NCBI GenBank assembly: GCA_002633025.1 | Contig: NMRB01000008.1 | Span: 394,561-458,560 of the forward strand | DNA: 64,000 nucleotides | Reading direction: 5' to 3' | Source of the DNA: Notospermus geniculatus | Lineage: Eukaryota; Nemertea; Pilidiophora; Heteronemertea; Lineidae | Shown here: piece after piece, positions 23,968-35,770 of the stretch | How positions within the stretch are numbered: position 1 is the first letter of the stretch | Layout: every line of letters starts with the position of its first letter | Program-made: the position numbers and the translations under genes | Notes under the pieces: model-generated | Told to the model about the DNA's origin: nothing | The model's input: only the letters and a program-made list of their open reading frames with translations | Database searches by the model: none

Positions 23968-26618
23968 TAGACTGGTGTAAGACCTGTAACCCTCATAACA
24001 ATCTAATACAAGTTAGCTTTGCTATGGCTGGCTCTCATCAATGATTCATTGACTAACTGAACCCCTTTGGAGTCATCTCAGATGGTCTTACCCATGGCTA
24101 GAATAACAATAGCCACTATTTTTGCAGTTCATAGGCCAGTTAATTGCTTGGACTGAAATATATCAAATTATCACTGATTTTCAGAGGCGCCATTGGGGTC
24201 ACAAAATATCTCAGTTCCCAAATGTTGAGACACTCAAGAATACTTGAAATATGCACAAGAATAAATTGATTACCACCTGACCTAGTGAGCTAAAATGAAC
24301 TTTTGATGACAACGCAATACAGATACTGAAGAGAACTAGACAGATTATTAGGGCCATAGAGGTCAGCATTGATACATAATTGTTTTGATATCAAACAATG
24401 CACCTAATTTTCATTTTGTGCCATACATCACACAGTAGATTACACTCATAATTGCTCTATAAAAACAGTTAATAACTCTGTTATATTTACTGTTCAGTTG
24501 GAAAAAGACTACCCAAGGCTAGACAAATAGCCCAAACTTGTATACATGTCCTCCTTTTGCTGTTTGGGTAGCTCAGAGAACAAGCATGTTGAATGCCATT
24601 GACATTATTAACTCAGTAGACAATAACATCTTGGAGGCAGAACAATTTATGCCATGCAGGAGGAAACCAGAATTCCCAAAAGCTACTCAGTCAGAGTAGG
24701 CATCCTTTCAATTACATGAGAATGACAATTCAGATGGAAGTCCAGAATCCTGCAGTCAGAGTCCTGCGAGCCACCCTTTCCAGATCATTCATATCAGGAT
24801 GGCCCTCCAGGGAGTCCAATCCATAACCCAGGCGACAGATGCTGATAGTTCCACACTGCATTCTGGCAGCCCATTCCCACACCCTGAACCAACTTGCAGT
24901 ACACAAATGCCACTGGACTGTCACTTAATAACCAAAAATGGCACATTCTCAAATAGATTTTTCCCCTCATTAATTCAAGTGCAATACACCAACACACATA
25001 CTGAAGTATTCAAAGAGGATTTGTCATTCTGCAAAGCTTGCCATGCACAGTACTCGAGCAGAAACTGTTTTACTATTATCAGGTTCGAATTAATGTCAAT
25101 ACCATTTGCAGCGCTGGCTATGAATTATTAAAATTGGAGAATGAAAACTGCGAACACAAATGCCCAGTTGAGCAGCAAACTGAAAAACTGAGCATTCCCA
25201 AAGGAATTGCATGGCAAATGTAAATTTCTTCAAACAAGCTGGGAATCTTAGTTTTTTTTTCATAGTTCTCGCAAAAATGAAGTTGAGCAAGGAATTATTT
25301 CAAGATGGGACCATCACCACATCCAAGACTTTCTTAGAGTAAACTGCTTGCTGCTAGGGAAAAGCAGAAACGATAGAGACTGGTACAAGTCTGTAACAAA
25401 GTTGTGACTCTACAGGTTGATATCAGGAGCAGGGCTGAAATCAACATGGCTGTCAGATGGCCATGGATTCAAACATCAAGATCAGTCACCACTCGCACTC
25501 CTAGTCATGCCAGTTGAAAACTACTTGTGACAAGTCATGACTTTGAGGGAGACTTCCTGCAAGTTTTTATCCAGGGCTGGCACTTCCCTATCATTTGATT
25601 AATAATTGGTTTTCTCCTACATACATGTATTTTGCTCACTTATGACATTGATTTGATTTGATCACACTATAGAGGAATTGTCAACCCTGCTCCTTGTCAA
25701 CCCTGAGGGATCAATTTTGAAAAGAACTCATCAGTTTTTGGAAATGCATGAACTAAGCCTAGGGAAGATGGAATGGAATGAACTAGGAAGATGCAAACCA
25801 TACACTCCATTATTGGAGCTTGGCGCTCAATTTTACTATCACAGTTTATCATTTTAAAATTCACTTCAAATCATGTCATGGAACAGATGGCCAATGGCAA
25901 TGCGTGTGATTCTCTAATTTTCATTTCATACATGCAACCATGCACAAAACTGATAACAATATTTTGCCAGACATCCACAAACTGGCACTCAATATCACAA
26001 TGAAAACAATACTACTGTAAAATTGTTTAAAAAAATTCAACATTCATTCGTTGATTGAATGCGCGGCACATGTTCCCCACAGCACAGGAGTCAATAAAAA
26101 TATCAAAACTCGACAATGATGAAGTTATTGAAATCTATTGACTTTTATTCATAAGAGAGCTGCAGTTTCAACAAAGGGACTTCATGACAAAATTAAGAAT
26201 GGATTTTATTTCAGTATTTTGTGTGTGTGTCAATCTGGTTCTAGTCTAACAAATGTCCGTTGACATTGGGCCACAGAACGCATTAGTACATTATGAAATT
26301 GTAAAAGTGCATTTGAAAATAACATTGTATGGGACACTTAGATCTATGTGCCATTCTGGATTTCATATTCTTCAATTATAAATCCCAACATTCTATTGAT
26401 TATTGATTAATAGAATAAATATTTTTTTATTTGGCCTTAACTACCAAGCGGCCTACAGATGTGACGAATGCAAGGGCATTGGGTTTAAAGTTTTTTTCTA
26501 AAAATGAATACTGAACTGTAAGCTTCTCCAGCAAAGTTTCTAGGCATAGCTACATGTAAGGCCTATGTTCAAACAGGCAGGTGAACCACACATTACACCT
26601 AAGTCCCAACGTTGGAAG

Positions 26619-26651
26619 TAGGCCTAGGCTACAGTGTAGCCTAGGCCTACT
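26619..26651. repeat. 15 bp perfect inverted repeat beside the SINE
   Basis: GTAGGCCTAGGCTAC, three bases AGT, then its exact reverse complement GTAGCCTAGGCCTAC. It overlaps the proposed left target duplication of the SINE. Confidence 0.85.
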
Positions 26652-27014
26652 TTGGGGAGCGGCGTGGTGTAGTGGTTAGCGAGACGGACTTCTGATCAGA
26701 AGGTCCCGGGTTCGATTCCCAGTCCTGACCAAGAAAAAAAACACGCTCGCTTGTGACCTTGAGCAAGTCACTTTGCCTCACTTGCTTCACCCCACCCATG
26801 TGTAAAAGGGGTACCTGGCTGGTAGTGATGGTCTATGTGAATGTTAGTCCAAGAGCGGAAAATCGGCTGCCGGGACTGTAATACTCCCCGGGGAGTGGAG
26901 AAAGTTAATTGGAATGAACAGACCTATAGCTGGGGGTAATAATGTAAAGCGCATTGAGCAGGTCAACTGGAAATGCGCTATATAAGAACTAACATTATTA
27001 TTATTATTATTATT
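26642..27014 (+). mobile_element. tRNA-derived SINE with ATT tail
   Basis: The head carries polymerase III boxes: box A TGGTGTAGTGG at 26665-26675 and an exact box B GGTTCGATTCC at 26709-26719. A body segment reads CCTTGAGCAAGTCACTTTGC, and the 3' end AAATGCGCTATATAAGAACT runs into an (ATT)n tail. AGTGTAGCC occurs just before (26633-26641) and just after (27015-27023), a likely 9 bp target duplication. The tail type suggests mobilisation by an L2/CR1-like LINE. It lies in TMTC1 intron 1. Confidence 0.85.
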
Positions 27015-27541
27015 AGTGTAGCCAAGTGCAGTCTTTTTAGGCACATGAGCTTTGGGCCTAGGCCCCTATTTAATTTTAGTCTATCACTAGTCGACACTAG
27101 GGCCTATTAGTTCCACATGGAATAACAAGCCCTCGCTAGGTTTCTGAAACCATCCCAAACACATGACCCACCACTAGCATGCCACTGACTTGCCAGGTCC
27201 ATCCATCCATGGATCTGGATGAGAGAGGGGGGGGCCATGCAGAGCTTGCTTCCAAAAATCAGAGCCTCAGTATGTCTGTACCACCATGCGAGCACATTGA
27301 TTGACTGGCGCCTAGGCCTACTCTGTCATCTCAGAGATAAACAGCATCCACATACCTTTTAGCACAAATTAAAAGACAATATCGGATTCATCCATTGAAT
27401 TCCAATCATGACCATGCCAGTGCAATGATGCATGCATCCACACACACACAAACAATGTATGTTGATACCGGTATTTTTTCTGAAGAGCTGTCAGTGTCAT
27501 GTCATAGAAGATGGGAAAAGCAACAGAAGAAAGATCCTTAC

Positions 27542-27897
27542 CTGAAAGTGAGCACACATAACGGTCTGTAGGATTTATGGCTTGTATTATCAGACATCGA
27601 TTTCCCCCAAAAATCATTCGAGAAAATTTGAGACAGAGAAGTCAGCTGCAGCACATCGGGGTTTTTCTGGATGGCCATGATGTCATCGTGCACGAAATCT
27701 CCGCTCAAAGAGTTCACAAAAGAAATGGCTGAAAACAATCCAGGAAGAAGGTAACACAACTCACTCCATGGTTTTTTGTAATCCGTAGAGTCTTTAGTTT
27801 CTTTTTGCAGTTTGATATAGTTGTTATTATTCCCATTTTGAATTAGACGCGACATTTTGTCCGGAGGTCTGTGCTCCGTCGACCCTCTCCACACCAT
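27542..27897 (-). CDS. TMTC1: TMTC1-like O-mannosyltransferase, coding exon 1
   Basis: First coding exon of a transmembrane and TPR repeat-containing protein, a family of ER membrane O-mannosyltransferases that act on cadherins. The exon encodes 118 codons plus two bases. A hydrophobic segment (YLLPGLFSAISFV) is followed by the luminal motif GDFVHDD, the paired acidic residues typical of this GT-C fold family, and then by NDFWGK and TSHKSYRPLCVLTF, which are strongly conserved in TMTC1. The ATG at 27897 has A at -3 and G at +4, and an in-frame TAA lies four codons upstream, so it is the preferred start; a second ATG lies 14 codons later. The donor is GTAAGG just below 27542. The split AG joins the G of exon 2 to give Arg. 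TMTC1 rather than TMTC2-4 is my reading from the NPDV and NDFWGK context. The TPR-coding exons are not in view and should lie to the left, beyond the window or unrecognised. Confidence 0.88.
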
Positions 27898-28494
27898 GCT
27901 GCGGTGTTATTGCCATCAACCCACGTGCTTTGCACATTGCGCCAATTATAGCTAGCGCCGCCTGGAGCTCATTTGTAAAACTAAACGTCTGTCGGTCTTT
28001 GAACAGGACATGTCGGAGACGGCGCGACGAAAAATATACCGACTCGCTATGTATAGTATGTGTTGGTAACAAAAATCTTAAAATTATTTTGCTTTCTGGC
28101 AACAAAGCCGAAATTTATGTCATAGTTCCTGGAATGATTGCAGTTTGTAATATCACTAGTTCTATTCGTGCGAAAAGTGTCGTCTCAAGACACGCCCAGT
28201 TCTGCGGATGGCTTCACGCTTTTGATGCAAATGTTCATTTCCAGAGGTATTAGTAATAACTATCAGGCCTGTCTTTAAATGTGACTGTGGTATTAGTAGG
28301 GAGGTTTAAATCGATCAACAGAAGTTTACATACAGATACGGATATACATGTATTACATACAGACACGCGGGCGAACAAACGTTTTATGGTCATGAACCCT
28401 TTGTTAGGCCATTGTTCGCGCGCGTGTCCGTATACCGTATACCTCTATGTTAACCCGGCCTAAGTTCACCGAGTTCGGTTCAAATAGACTATTA

Positions 28495-28643
28495 GGGAGG
28501 TTTCGAAATCAAACGATAAACGTAAACGTTAACGACAACGTTCTTTTTGTACCGAAAATGCAATATAAAATCTGGTTAATGTGTACTATGAAAATAACGT
28601 TGTCGTTAACGTTTACGTTTATCGTTTGATTTCGAAACCTCCC
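28495..28643. mobile_element. MITE with ~50 bp inverted repeats, TA duplication, copy 1
   Basis: 149 bp, flanked by TA (28493-28494 and 28644-28645). Termini GGGAGGTTTCGAAATCAAAC and its mirror; arms continue through GATAAACGTAAACGTTAACG. TA duplication suggests the Tc1/mariner superfamily. Its partner is at 32618-32764. Confidence 0.85.
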
Positions 28644-28657
28644 TATTGACCAGGGCC

Positions 28658-28764
28658 GACCGCACAGAAAATCTGATCGCGCTTTCGGCAGTTTAGTTTA
28701 TAATGGTTAAATGCGTTACTACTGCCGATGGCGCCGGTAGCACTATCGGGCTTTCTGTGCGGTC
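28658..28764. mobile_element. Short MITE with GACCGCACAGAAA ends
   Basis: 107 bp bounded by GACCGCACAGAAA and its exact reverse complement, with weaker arm similarity for a further 20 bases (GATCGCGCTTTCGGCAG against a diverged match). It begins only 14 bases from the preceding MITE. Confidence 0.6.
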
Positions 28765-30601
28765 TCAAAATAACTGCCCGCATGCGGTTGGAGAGGGTAT
28801 GGAGAGGAAGCGAACTTACTATTCGGTAGCTGTTTACATCCGAAGCCATTGCAAGGAGATGGCTTTCGATCATTCCTCTCATTGATTGACTCGCAAGGTA
28901 TATTATCCAGTGGTGATATCCGCCGCCCGATGGACGATACTGCCTCCGAAGTCTTAGAAGTGGTATCCAGAAAATCTATTCTTGTATTACAAATCGTATT
29001 ACTTCAGAAGAGAAGCCAAACAGACAAGCAGCTCACGCTTGAGACGGCGTGTGGTAGGTCTTCACTCTATCGTTCTTTGTTCGAGGTGTTGTGATTATCG
29101 GCAAGACGGGGGGCACAAAATTTCTAAGCTACGAAAAATATACCTTACGTCCTGACTTTTCTTGTGACACACCTGTCCTCTAATCCGACATTGTTAATCG
29201 ATGAATGATTACTATGGGAACGAGGAAATTAATTTAGTTGAAAAAAAATGACCACTTGGAGCTACCTGTAGCATCCGAAATGCACAAAGGCAAATATGAA
29301 CCAATGTGGGAAACATCCGCCATATTGCCCCCGGGGATATTGCTCATGGTTACAATGTTAACACCACAAAGATTGAAATCAATATGCTGTTATAATAAAT
29401 TTCAAAAGATATCTGTTCTTTTCAACAATGAGTTCATGAAGAACGGTAATTGGGTAGGTAGACTCATATTACTGGCGACAGGGGGCATGGGGTTTTGTCA
29501 GCAAGCCGCACACGGGCCCACGGATAGACCCACATCTGCATAAGGCCGCGATTACATCACGACATAGAACTACACGGACACGCCGGTTAGTACGGTATCC
29601 GTTTTCCCAGGTTGGGTCAAAAAACGAACAGACGCCAGCGTTTCTTCTCATTCTTTTTTCCTGTAATTCACCACAAAAGTCGAAAACTATATAGATACAT
29701 GTATCTGACGTCGCTGTAACCCGTCAAACGTTGGATGTATTTTTTCTTCAAGCATATCTAAAAGTATGTGGTTTCCAGGGATGAAAAATATAGAACATGT
29801 AATTTCAATGGCCTCCGTTTGCTGACGCTGAACAAGACAACAAAGAAGATGCATATCTGACATTCATTCCTTTCCTCACTCCTTTTTCTTTTTTCCCCAT
29901 ATATATGCATTGTTGTGTAAGGTTGAATCAACTCTTATGTTATCCCCTTATTCTGCGGTTTTCCTGCGACTTCTGTCGATATTGCCATCGGGGCCACATG
30001 AATGCCTGTCCCAAATTGGTGGGTTTTTTGAGACCCGGATCTTCCCCGGGCTTGAAAAAAAACCGCGACGCGCTTTCATTATTTTCAGTACATTAGTTAC
30101 TAAACACACGGCGAGAGGGGTCGCGCTTGCGGGTCAAATTTCGCAGGGTTTTTGGTTTATAGCGCATGCGTAGTACGAAACACACTTAGCGCGCCATCTG
30201 TCGCCGGGTTTATAACTAGTAATTGCCGAGCTTATTGCGCTTACACCAGTCTAAAAGCCCGGGTCACCCCCGTGTCTGAATTAGCCCCGGCGAGCTCGCC
30301 GGGTCTAAATAGACACGGTGTTTTCAAACACGGGTCTATTAGACACGGCAAATTGAAATAGGTGTACGCGCAAGAAGCCCGGGGATTTGGTGGGTTTAGG
30401 ATAGGTGGAAGTACAGCTAAAGGGCCCGAGTCCGCCGAGCAGCTTAGTATAACATTCAAGAGGCAAAGCATCACTTCTACGAAGTTTTCATCTACACATA
30501 TAAGCAATAAGACATCATGAAAGGAAAGGGAAGCAATTGGCTTCGCCGGATTTCCTAAGATCTGTGGGATCCAGAAAAAACGCCCCAAATTAATGGGTTT
30601 T

Positions 30602-30945
30602 CTACGGTGGCCCAAACATGCCATGTATATATTTTTGTCCACATTAAAATATTCTGAACATTATTGTATTTTTTCTCGAATTTCCACCCGGGTGGAAAGT
30701 ATTTCCACCCGGGTGGAAAGTATTCTCACCCGGGTGGAAAGTATTCTCACCCGGGTGGAAAGTCTTTCCACCCGGGTGGAAATACTTTCCACCCGGGTGG
30801 AAATACTTTCCACCCGGGTGAGAATACTTTCCACCCGGGTGGAAATACTTTCCACCCGGGTGGAAATTCGAGAAAAAATACAATAATGTTCAGAATATTT
30901 TAATGTGGACAAAAATATATACATGGCATGTTTGGGCCACCGTAG
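30602..30945. repeat. 344 bp near-perfect palindrome with nine CCACCCGGGTGG units
   Basis: Two 172 bp arms are inverted copies with only a few mismatches, centred exactly between 30773 and 30774 inside the fifth CCCGGG. The outer part of each arm runs from CTACGGTGGCCCAAACATGC to TTGTATTTTTTCTCGAA. The inner part is an array of nine units TTTCCACCCGGGTGGAAA, each itself an 18 bp palindrome in its commonest form, spaced about 21 bp, four on each side and one in the middle. Some units read CTCACCCGGG. TTTT flanks both ends and may be a short target duplication. The structure fits a foldback-type transposon; no coding function. Confidence 0.9.
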
Positions 30946-32213
30946 TTTTCCACTCCCCAGGTGCGCGCCTCGGTTGCCATTTTCCGATATTCCGTCATGT
31001 AGCGAACAGGAACATGTGTAATACCCCTGTCATTCCCAGGAGAAAAAAGAGGAAGCTACCGTCGGTATCTATTTTTTTGCAGGCACCCATCTGATCCAAG
31101 CTTATAATCAGAGCTTCCCCTATATTGACTTTTTTACTCTCACGTGACAATCCATATCTTGAAATGAAACTCGAGACTGATGGAGTTTGGTCGCGATCGT
31201 TGGCGGTGGACAAAGGGGGAGATGCTTGAACGGGGAGTAAAGGTCCCATTTGGTGCTCCAAGAACATCAGTTTTATATCAATAAAAAAGAACTCTTGAGG
31301 TGTAGGCCTACGTGGGACCATGAAGAGTAGTAGCCAGCGGGCGGAAGTGTTCGTTAAGCTTTATCAGGATTGTGCTTTTAGAACAGCCTTTCCGTCTCAG
31401 GGGATGCCAAGGCATAAAGGAAAAATGTCATTTTCTGTCCTTTCATGCTGGAGTTCGTAAGCAGGAGAAAACGTCAGTGGATAACAGAAAAATCAACGTT
31501 ACCACATTCTGTCGAGGAATTTACAAATAAATGCTCAGACGGCGACAATCTGGCGAGATATTCATATTTTATGGTTTTAAATCCCATTCTAAAACTGAAT
31601 GTATCATAACACGTAACCTACGGTGAGATCACAAGACTTTACATACCTCCCAGCTGGAAAGGAATTACTTTTTTGATACCTCATAATATAATACTTTTTT
31701 TATAGTTCACAAATTCGTTCATGCTTGTAATTCAATGTTATTTCACAGTCACCGCCCGCATTATCGGCTTATATTGGCTATTATCGGCTATTATGATTTT
31801 ATTCAGCTCCTAATCAGAAATGTCGGCATTTGAACCGTAAATCAGTTTAAACTTCAGAGAAAAGTCGGTATATGAATAATCCCTCTTGATTCTATGTTTA
31901 TAGCACTGGTTACTCATTTTTTTTCATTTGAAGAGTTATTTGCTTAATCTACACCTCTAATTTGAGAGATGGAAATTTTACAGGAATGATGAAAAGGGCT
32001 GTGTGTTTGACATTTGGCCCTCTTTGTCATGGTCATTGTTTAGCTTTGATTATTTGCCCTCCATCAGGAAGTCACGATCGATCGTTTCAGTAATCAGTGC
32101 CGCGCTCACTCCGAACGCAGGCGTTTTCACAACTTCCTCGTGGGTGTCGGCGACACTGAGTACAGGCCTATAGCCAGAGTGCTGAGAATTGCGGAAGCGA
32201 GTCAATCATTCCC

Positions 32214-32379
32214 GGTGTAGTAGAATCTAATGTCCCCGATATGTGATGTCCCCCAACAATACATTTACGGATTAAGCGGCACCATTGAATTGGACTCTAG
32301 AGAGACCAAGACCCTTAATCCTGTGACAAACAATGCAGGGGGACATCAGGCGGGTGGGGACATTAGATTTCATCACACC
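32214..32379. mobile_element. GGTGTRRT-ended MITE
   Basis: 166 bp, left end GGTGTAGTAGAATCTAATGT and right end the mirror of GGTGTGATGAAATCTAATGT, both followed by CCCC. The inner segment TTACGGATTAAGCGGCAC matches GACGGAATAAGCGGCAAC in the element at 35595-35770, so the two are one family. Confidence 0.7.
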
Positions 32380-32617
32380 TGAACGAAAGGTGCTGCAAGT
32401 TGGCTTGTTCACGTCTGTGTTGCTTTCCTTACAACTTTCGCAGAAACCAGTGACACAAATCTATTTATACGGTCGAGTTGCACTGGAAAGCCAAAGTGCA
32501 CGAGCGCTTTCGACGTCAATGTCATAAGAGTTCGGCTTTAAAGGACGGTTCTGCGAAAAATCCACGGGGGAGGTTAAAGCCAATGGTCAAACGAGTAGAA
32601 CTAGGGACGAATAAATA

Positions 32618-32764
32618 GGAGGTTTATAAATCAAACGATAAACGTAAACGTTAACGACAACGTTATTTTTGTACCGAAAATGCAATATAAAATTTGGTTT
32701 ATGTGTAGAATGAAAATAACGTTGTCGTAAAGTTTGCGTTTATCGTTTGATTTCTAAACCTCCC
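32618..32764. mobile_element. MITE with ~50 bp inverted repeats, copy 2
   Basis: 147 bp, same family and orientation as 28495-28643, with the same GTACCGAAAATGCAATATAA core, flanked by TA on both sides. One terminal G has been lost at the left and the right arm lacks a few bases (GTCGTAAAGTTTGCG). Confidence 0.85.
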
Positions 32765-34619
32765 TAATAGCTCTGAGATTATTTTCTTCCGTTTGATCCA
32801 GTAACAACGGGCTTTTGAAGACCACGCCATCTTTTGCATGTCAGTAAACTAAGTATAAAACACTTACTGACAATCGACCCCAAATTTTCTAAAATAATCA
32901 ATCACCTCCCTTATCTATCAAGGTGAAGAATACTAAAATTGTTGACGCCTGGACCTTCGCCAAAGACCAGCATGGCTCAAAATTAAAATTACAGACCTGT
33001 ACGTATAGATTGGATAAACAGTAACCTAAATCGTTTTTCCATTCCATATGTACGATTACGCTCGATCTGAGGATGAGAAAGCATTATTTGTCGGGTGAGT
33101 TCTCCGATTTGTGGACATAAGCACTGCTTGTAGTTTCGTATTTCTTTACTAGTCTGAGACTTCTCGCAGTTTACTGAGAAAGAAAAGTATAGAATGACCC
33201 CATACAGGGCGTGTAGGCCTATAACTATCGAAAGAATACAGTATTGGGCCTCGTATCAACCGTTACCAAGCTGTTCCAAATCATTACTTGTCGGTTATCT
33301 TTCCAAGAGACAACTCCGTCTGAACGGCACCAGAAATTCGTATCACCGCAGGTGAGCTCACACCCACGGGTTCACGGCCTATTCCCCGCTGAATAAGGGC
33401 TTGGAGGAATTATCCTCCAAGATAAGGGCTTGTTATTCCTACCCGTCTTTTATTCAACGCGCTAGTCGTTAATTAGAACTTACTGTAATTAACCTTATTG
33501 GTGAGCTGGCCTTCAGGCATTCTTACCACTAAAATCATTACACTTTTAGGATTGTTCAATTTTGTCCCCGACTTTTCGCCCTTTTCCTCTCACCTATTGA
33601 CTATTATCTCTTTTGATTAACAGGCGATTGTCGTGAAAGACGCCGCCACATAATTCGATGACGGAATAGGTGCTGGCACATTTGTCACACGGGTGGTATA
33701 ATATACGTTTCTGCTTGTCACTGCTCACACGAACGGCAAATCGCGGTCAAACACTCGCAAAAGTGTGACCAAGTCCACAGGTTGACTCCAGTGGGCAAAC
33801 AAGCGTTTGGTCATTACTTCATCAAGTACCCAGGACCGGTGAGACAGGTCTCAGATTGGCTGGTGAGACGTTGGCAATACTACTTCACGAACAATTATTC
33901 AATATCACAGTGGAATACATTCATTAACTTTGTGCAGCGGTGAGTTTTGCCTTGGCCACAGCGGCGGGAGCCGGGAGGATTCCAACACAAGGGACTGACC
34001 AAAGCTCCAATGGACTGACCGAGTTTTGTTCAGTGAGTGCTTGGAAACAGACGACTCGGATGAATTTGCTCCTTCCGGAAATTGAAAATTGGGGACACAT
34101 ATCATTGCCATATTGACTCCTTTTTTTGCACATCAATCGAACTGCATAGAAGTGTCCTAATCGAATATACCTCCGAACGTTAAAATTCAGCGCGCGGTGG
34201 CATTTCAATGTTCGGATTACCTTTCATCATTGAAATCCGTCTTGTATTAATTCGCCCAACATAAATCGGATAGTGTTTTGTTACTGTTGGCAAACTGTCG
34301 AGTTTTTGCTAGGATTTATATTAAACTAAGCCCCGGGGATAGAAGCAGATACATTTAAGTGCTTTCCTTGTTCAGTTGTTCAGCAAATGTGACGACATCA
34401 TCAGTGGAATCGATATTCCGTTGTTCACAGACACCGATACAGTTTCGCTGGAGCAGTTTACGTCGTAACGCACGATTCGTCCTTTGCCGAATTTGGAAAG
34501 TTCGGTTGGATTTAGGACTACAAGTCGGACAGCTCTGACGGGATCTAAACGTGCATTAGGCCGGCTGGATATCTTTCTTCATCCGAATATCAATAGCGCT
34601 ATAACAGTGCTGATTTAAC

Positions 34620-35111
34620 ATGTCTGCACAGACGCAGTCCATTCGTGCAGTCGGAAACATCATGGGCCGTCAGCGGGCTCGCTCCCGAAGCAAACACGCG
34701 GATTCGCCCTCCGAATTTTCAGAGACCTTCATTACGAAACCTGGTATTCAGCAGTACGAAAATACATACCGGATTAAACCGGATGATGAACATAAATTTA
34801 GGGGCTACACCATCGAGAAAGCAGTCATGGAGGTTTTAGAAGGCAAGTTGCAGAACGTCAAATACGACCCTATCCAGGCTGCAAATCTAACTAAGGAACT
34901 CTCGACTCTGATAAGGAATAAACTTAAGGAACTCAGTTTCCCGAGGTACAAATACGTGGTAAATGTCATCCTTGGTCAAAGCGCAGATCAGAGTGTTGCC
35001 ATAGCCAGTCGGAACTTGTGGGATCCTAATACGGACAATTATGCTGCGGTTACTTATAAAAACAAATTCATATTTGCAACAGCAGTTATGTTTGCTGCCT
35101 ATTTTGAATAA
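34620..35111 (+). CDS. Tctex1 domain dynein light chain, single exon
   Basis: A 163-residue protein of the Tctex1 (DYNLT) family. These proteins dimerise and bind dynein intermediate chain and cargo, and divergent members are often ciliary. The first 45 residues are basic and Ser/Arg rich (RQRARSRSK). The Tctex1 fold follows from about residue 50 (YRIKPDDEHKF), with the helix region NLTKELSTLIRNKLKEL, then YKYVVNVILGQ, the SRNLWDP turn and the closing strand KNKFIFATAVMFAAYFE, which is the usual C-terminus of the family. The whole domain lies in one uninterrupted frame ending in TAA, with no intron. An AATAAA lies at 35833. The length and leader resemble the DYNLT5/TCTEX1D1 type, but the exact orthologue is not certain. 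MTCH2 starts 1.1 kb downstream on the same strand. Confidence 0.9.
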   Translation: MSAQTQSIRAVGNIMGRQRARSRSKHADSPSEFSETFITKPGIQQYENTYRIKPDDEHKFRGYTIEKAVMEVLEGKLQNVKYDPIQAANLTKELSTLIRNKLKELSFPRYKYVVNVILGQSADQSVAIASRNLWDPNTDNYAAVTYKNKFIFATAVMFAAYFE

Positions 35112-35436
35112 GTGACCATTTTTTTAGGACTCCCCTTTACATTCGATGGACACACGGCATTACAACTCCTTGTTGTCACCAAGAGCCTACACCGCTTCTA
35201 TCGATGGACGCACAGCTGTCGAAATTGCTAAAAGCACGCTCGCCACCGGCAATCTTGGATCAAAGCAATGCTACTTCCGGTCTTGTGGCCAATGAAATGA
35301 CGATAGCATGCATGGTGTAGATCAGTCATGGTGTACACCAAATCAGAATTTGGTGTAGATCTGACGGGCACCTTCTCAGGATGAACCTCATGCAGAGTGA
35401 TGTAATAGGTTGTAGGTTTAGGTGTCATTTAATGCA

Positions 35437-35594
35437 GGTGTGAAAGGAATCAGCGTCCTCGGATTACAGATCCTCTAGCCTGCTATTGTAAGGTTATATT
35501 CGAATGGTCATGGTCTCTGGCCATATATTCTAATAACTCGATGAACAATAAGACCGGACTTTGATTCCAGGGGGACTTGGATTCCTTTCACACC
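35437..35594. mobile_element. GGTGTGAAAGG-ended MITE, first of a fused pair
   Basis: 158 bp with inverted ends GGTGTGAAAGGAATC. Its right end abuts the next element with no base between them. Confidence 0.65.
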
Positions 35595-35770
35595 GGTGTA
35601 ATGTTTTTCACTGTCCCCCGTTTGCAAATGCCCCCAAATCAAAAGATTGACGGAATAAGCGGCAACGTGACAATGAGGGAGGCACTGATCAACATGTCTT
35701 TCTGTATTTGATTGTCCGCCGAACAATGAAGCGGGCATTGTCATACGGGGGCATTCTCACACATTACACC
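35595..35770. mobile_element. GGTGTAATGT-ended MITE, second of a fused pair
   Basis: 176 bp with inverted ends GGTGTAATGT and related GGGGGCAT words inside. TGCA occurs just left of the first element and just right of this one, as if the pair had been inserted as one unit. Related to 32214-32379. Confidence 0.65.

Larger units (their letters stand above)
22845..27541. other. TMTC1 intron 1
   Basis: No exon recognised. Contains the tandem hairpin repeat, the pogo-like MITE and the SINE listed separately; the rest is AT-rich sequence without visible structure. Confidence 0.7.
27898..34619. other. Intergenic region between divergent TMTC1 and Tctex1 genes
   Basis: 6.7 kb separating the TMTC1 start (minus) from the Tctex1 gene (plus), so it should hold both promoters. 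No exon was recognised. It contains five inverted-repeat elements listed separately, with GC-rich patches around 28650-28800 and 30000-30430. Confidence 0.6.

Noticed and set aside
26653-26730. A functional tRNA gene
   Set aside because: Box A and box B are present, but the head is followed by a SINE body, a LINE-like 3' end and an ATT tail, with flanking duplications.
30680-30870. Regular repeats with constant spacing resembling a CRISPR array
   Set aside because: The spacers are themselves repetitive, the whole block is part of a larger palindrome, and the surrounding genes are eukaryotic with introns.
30593-30924. Repeat-peptide reading frames across the palindrome on both strands
   Set aside because: They arise because the 21 bp units keep frame and read alike on both strands; there is no sign of a gene.
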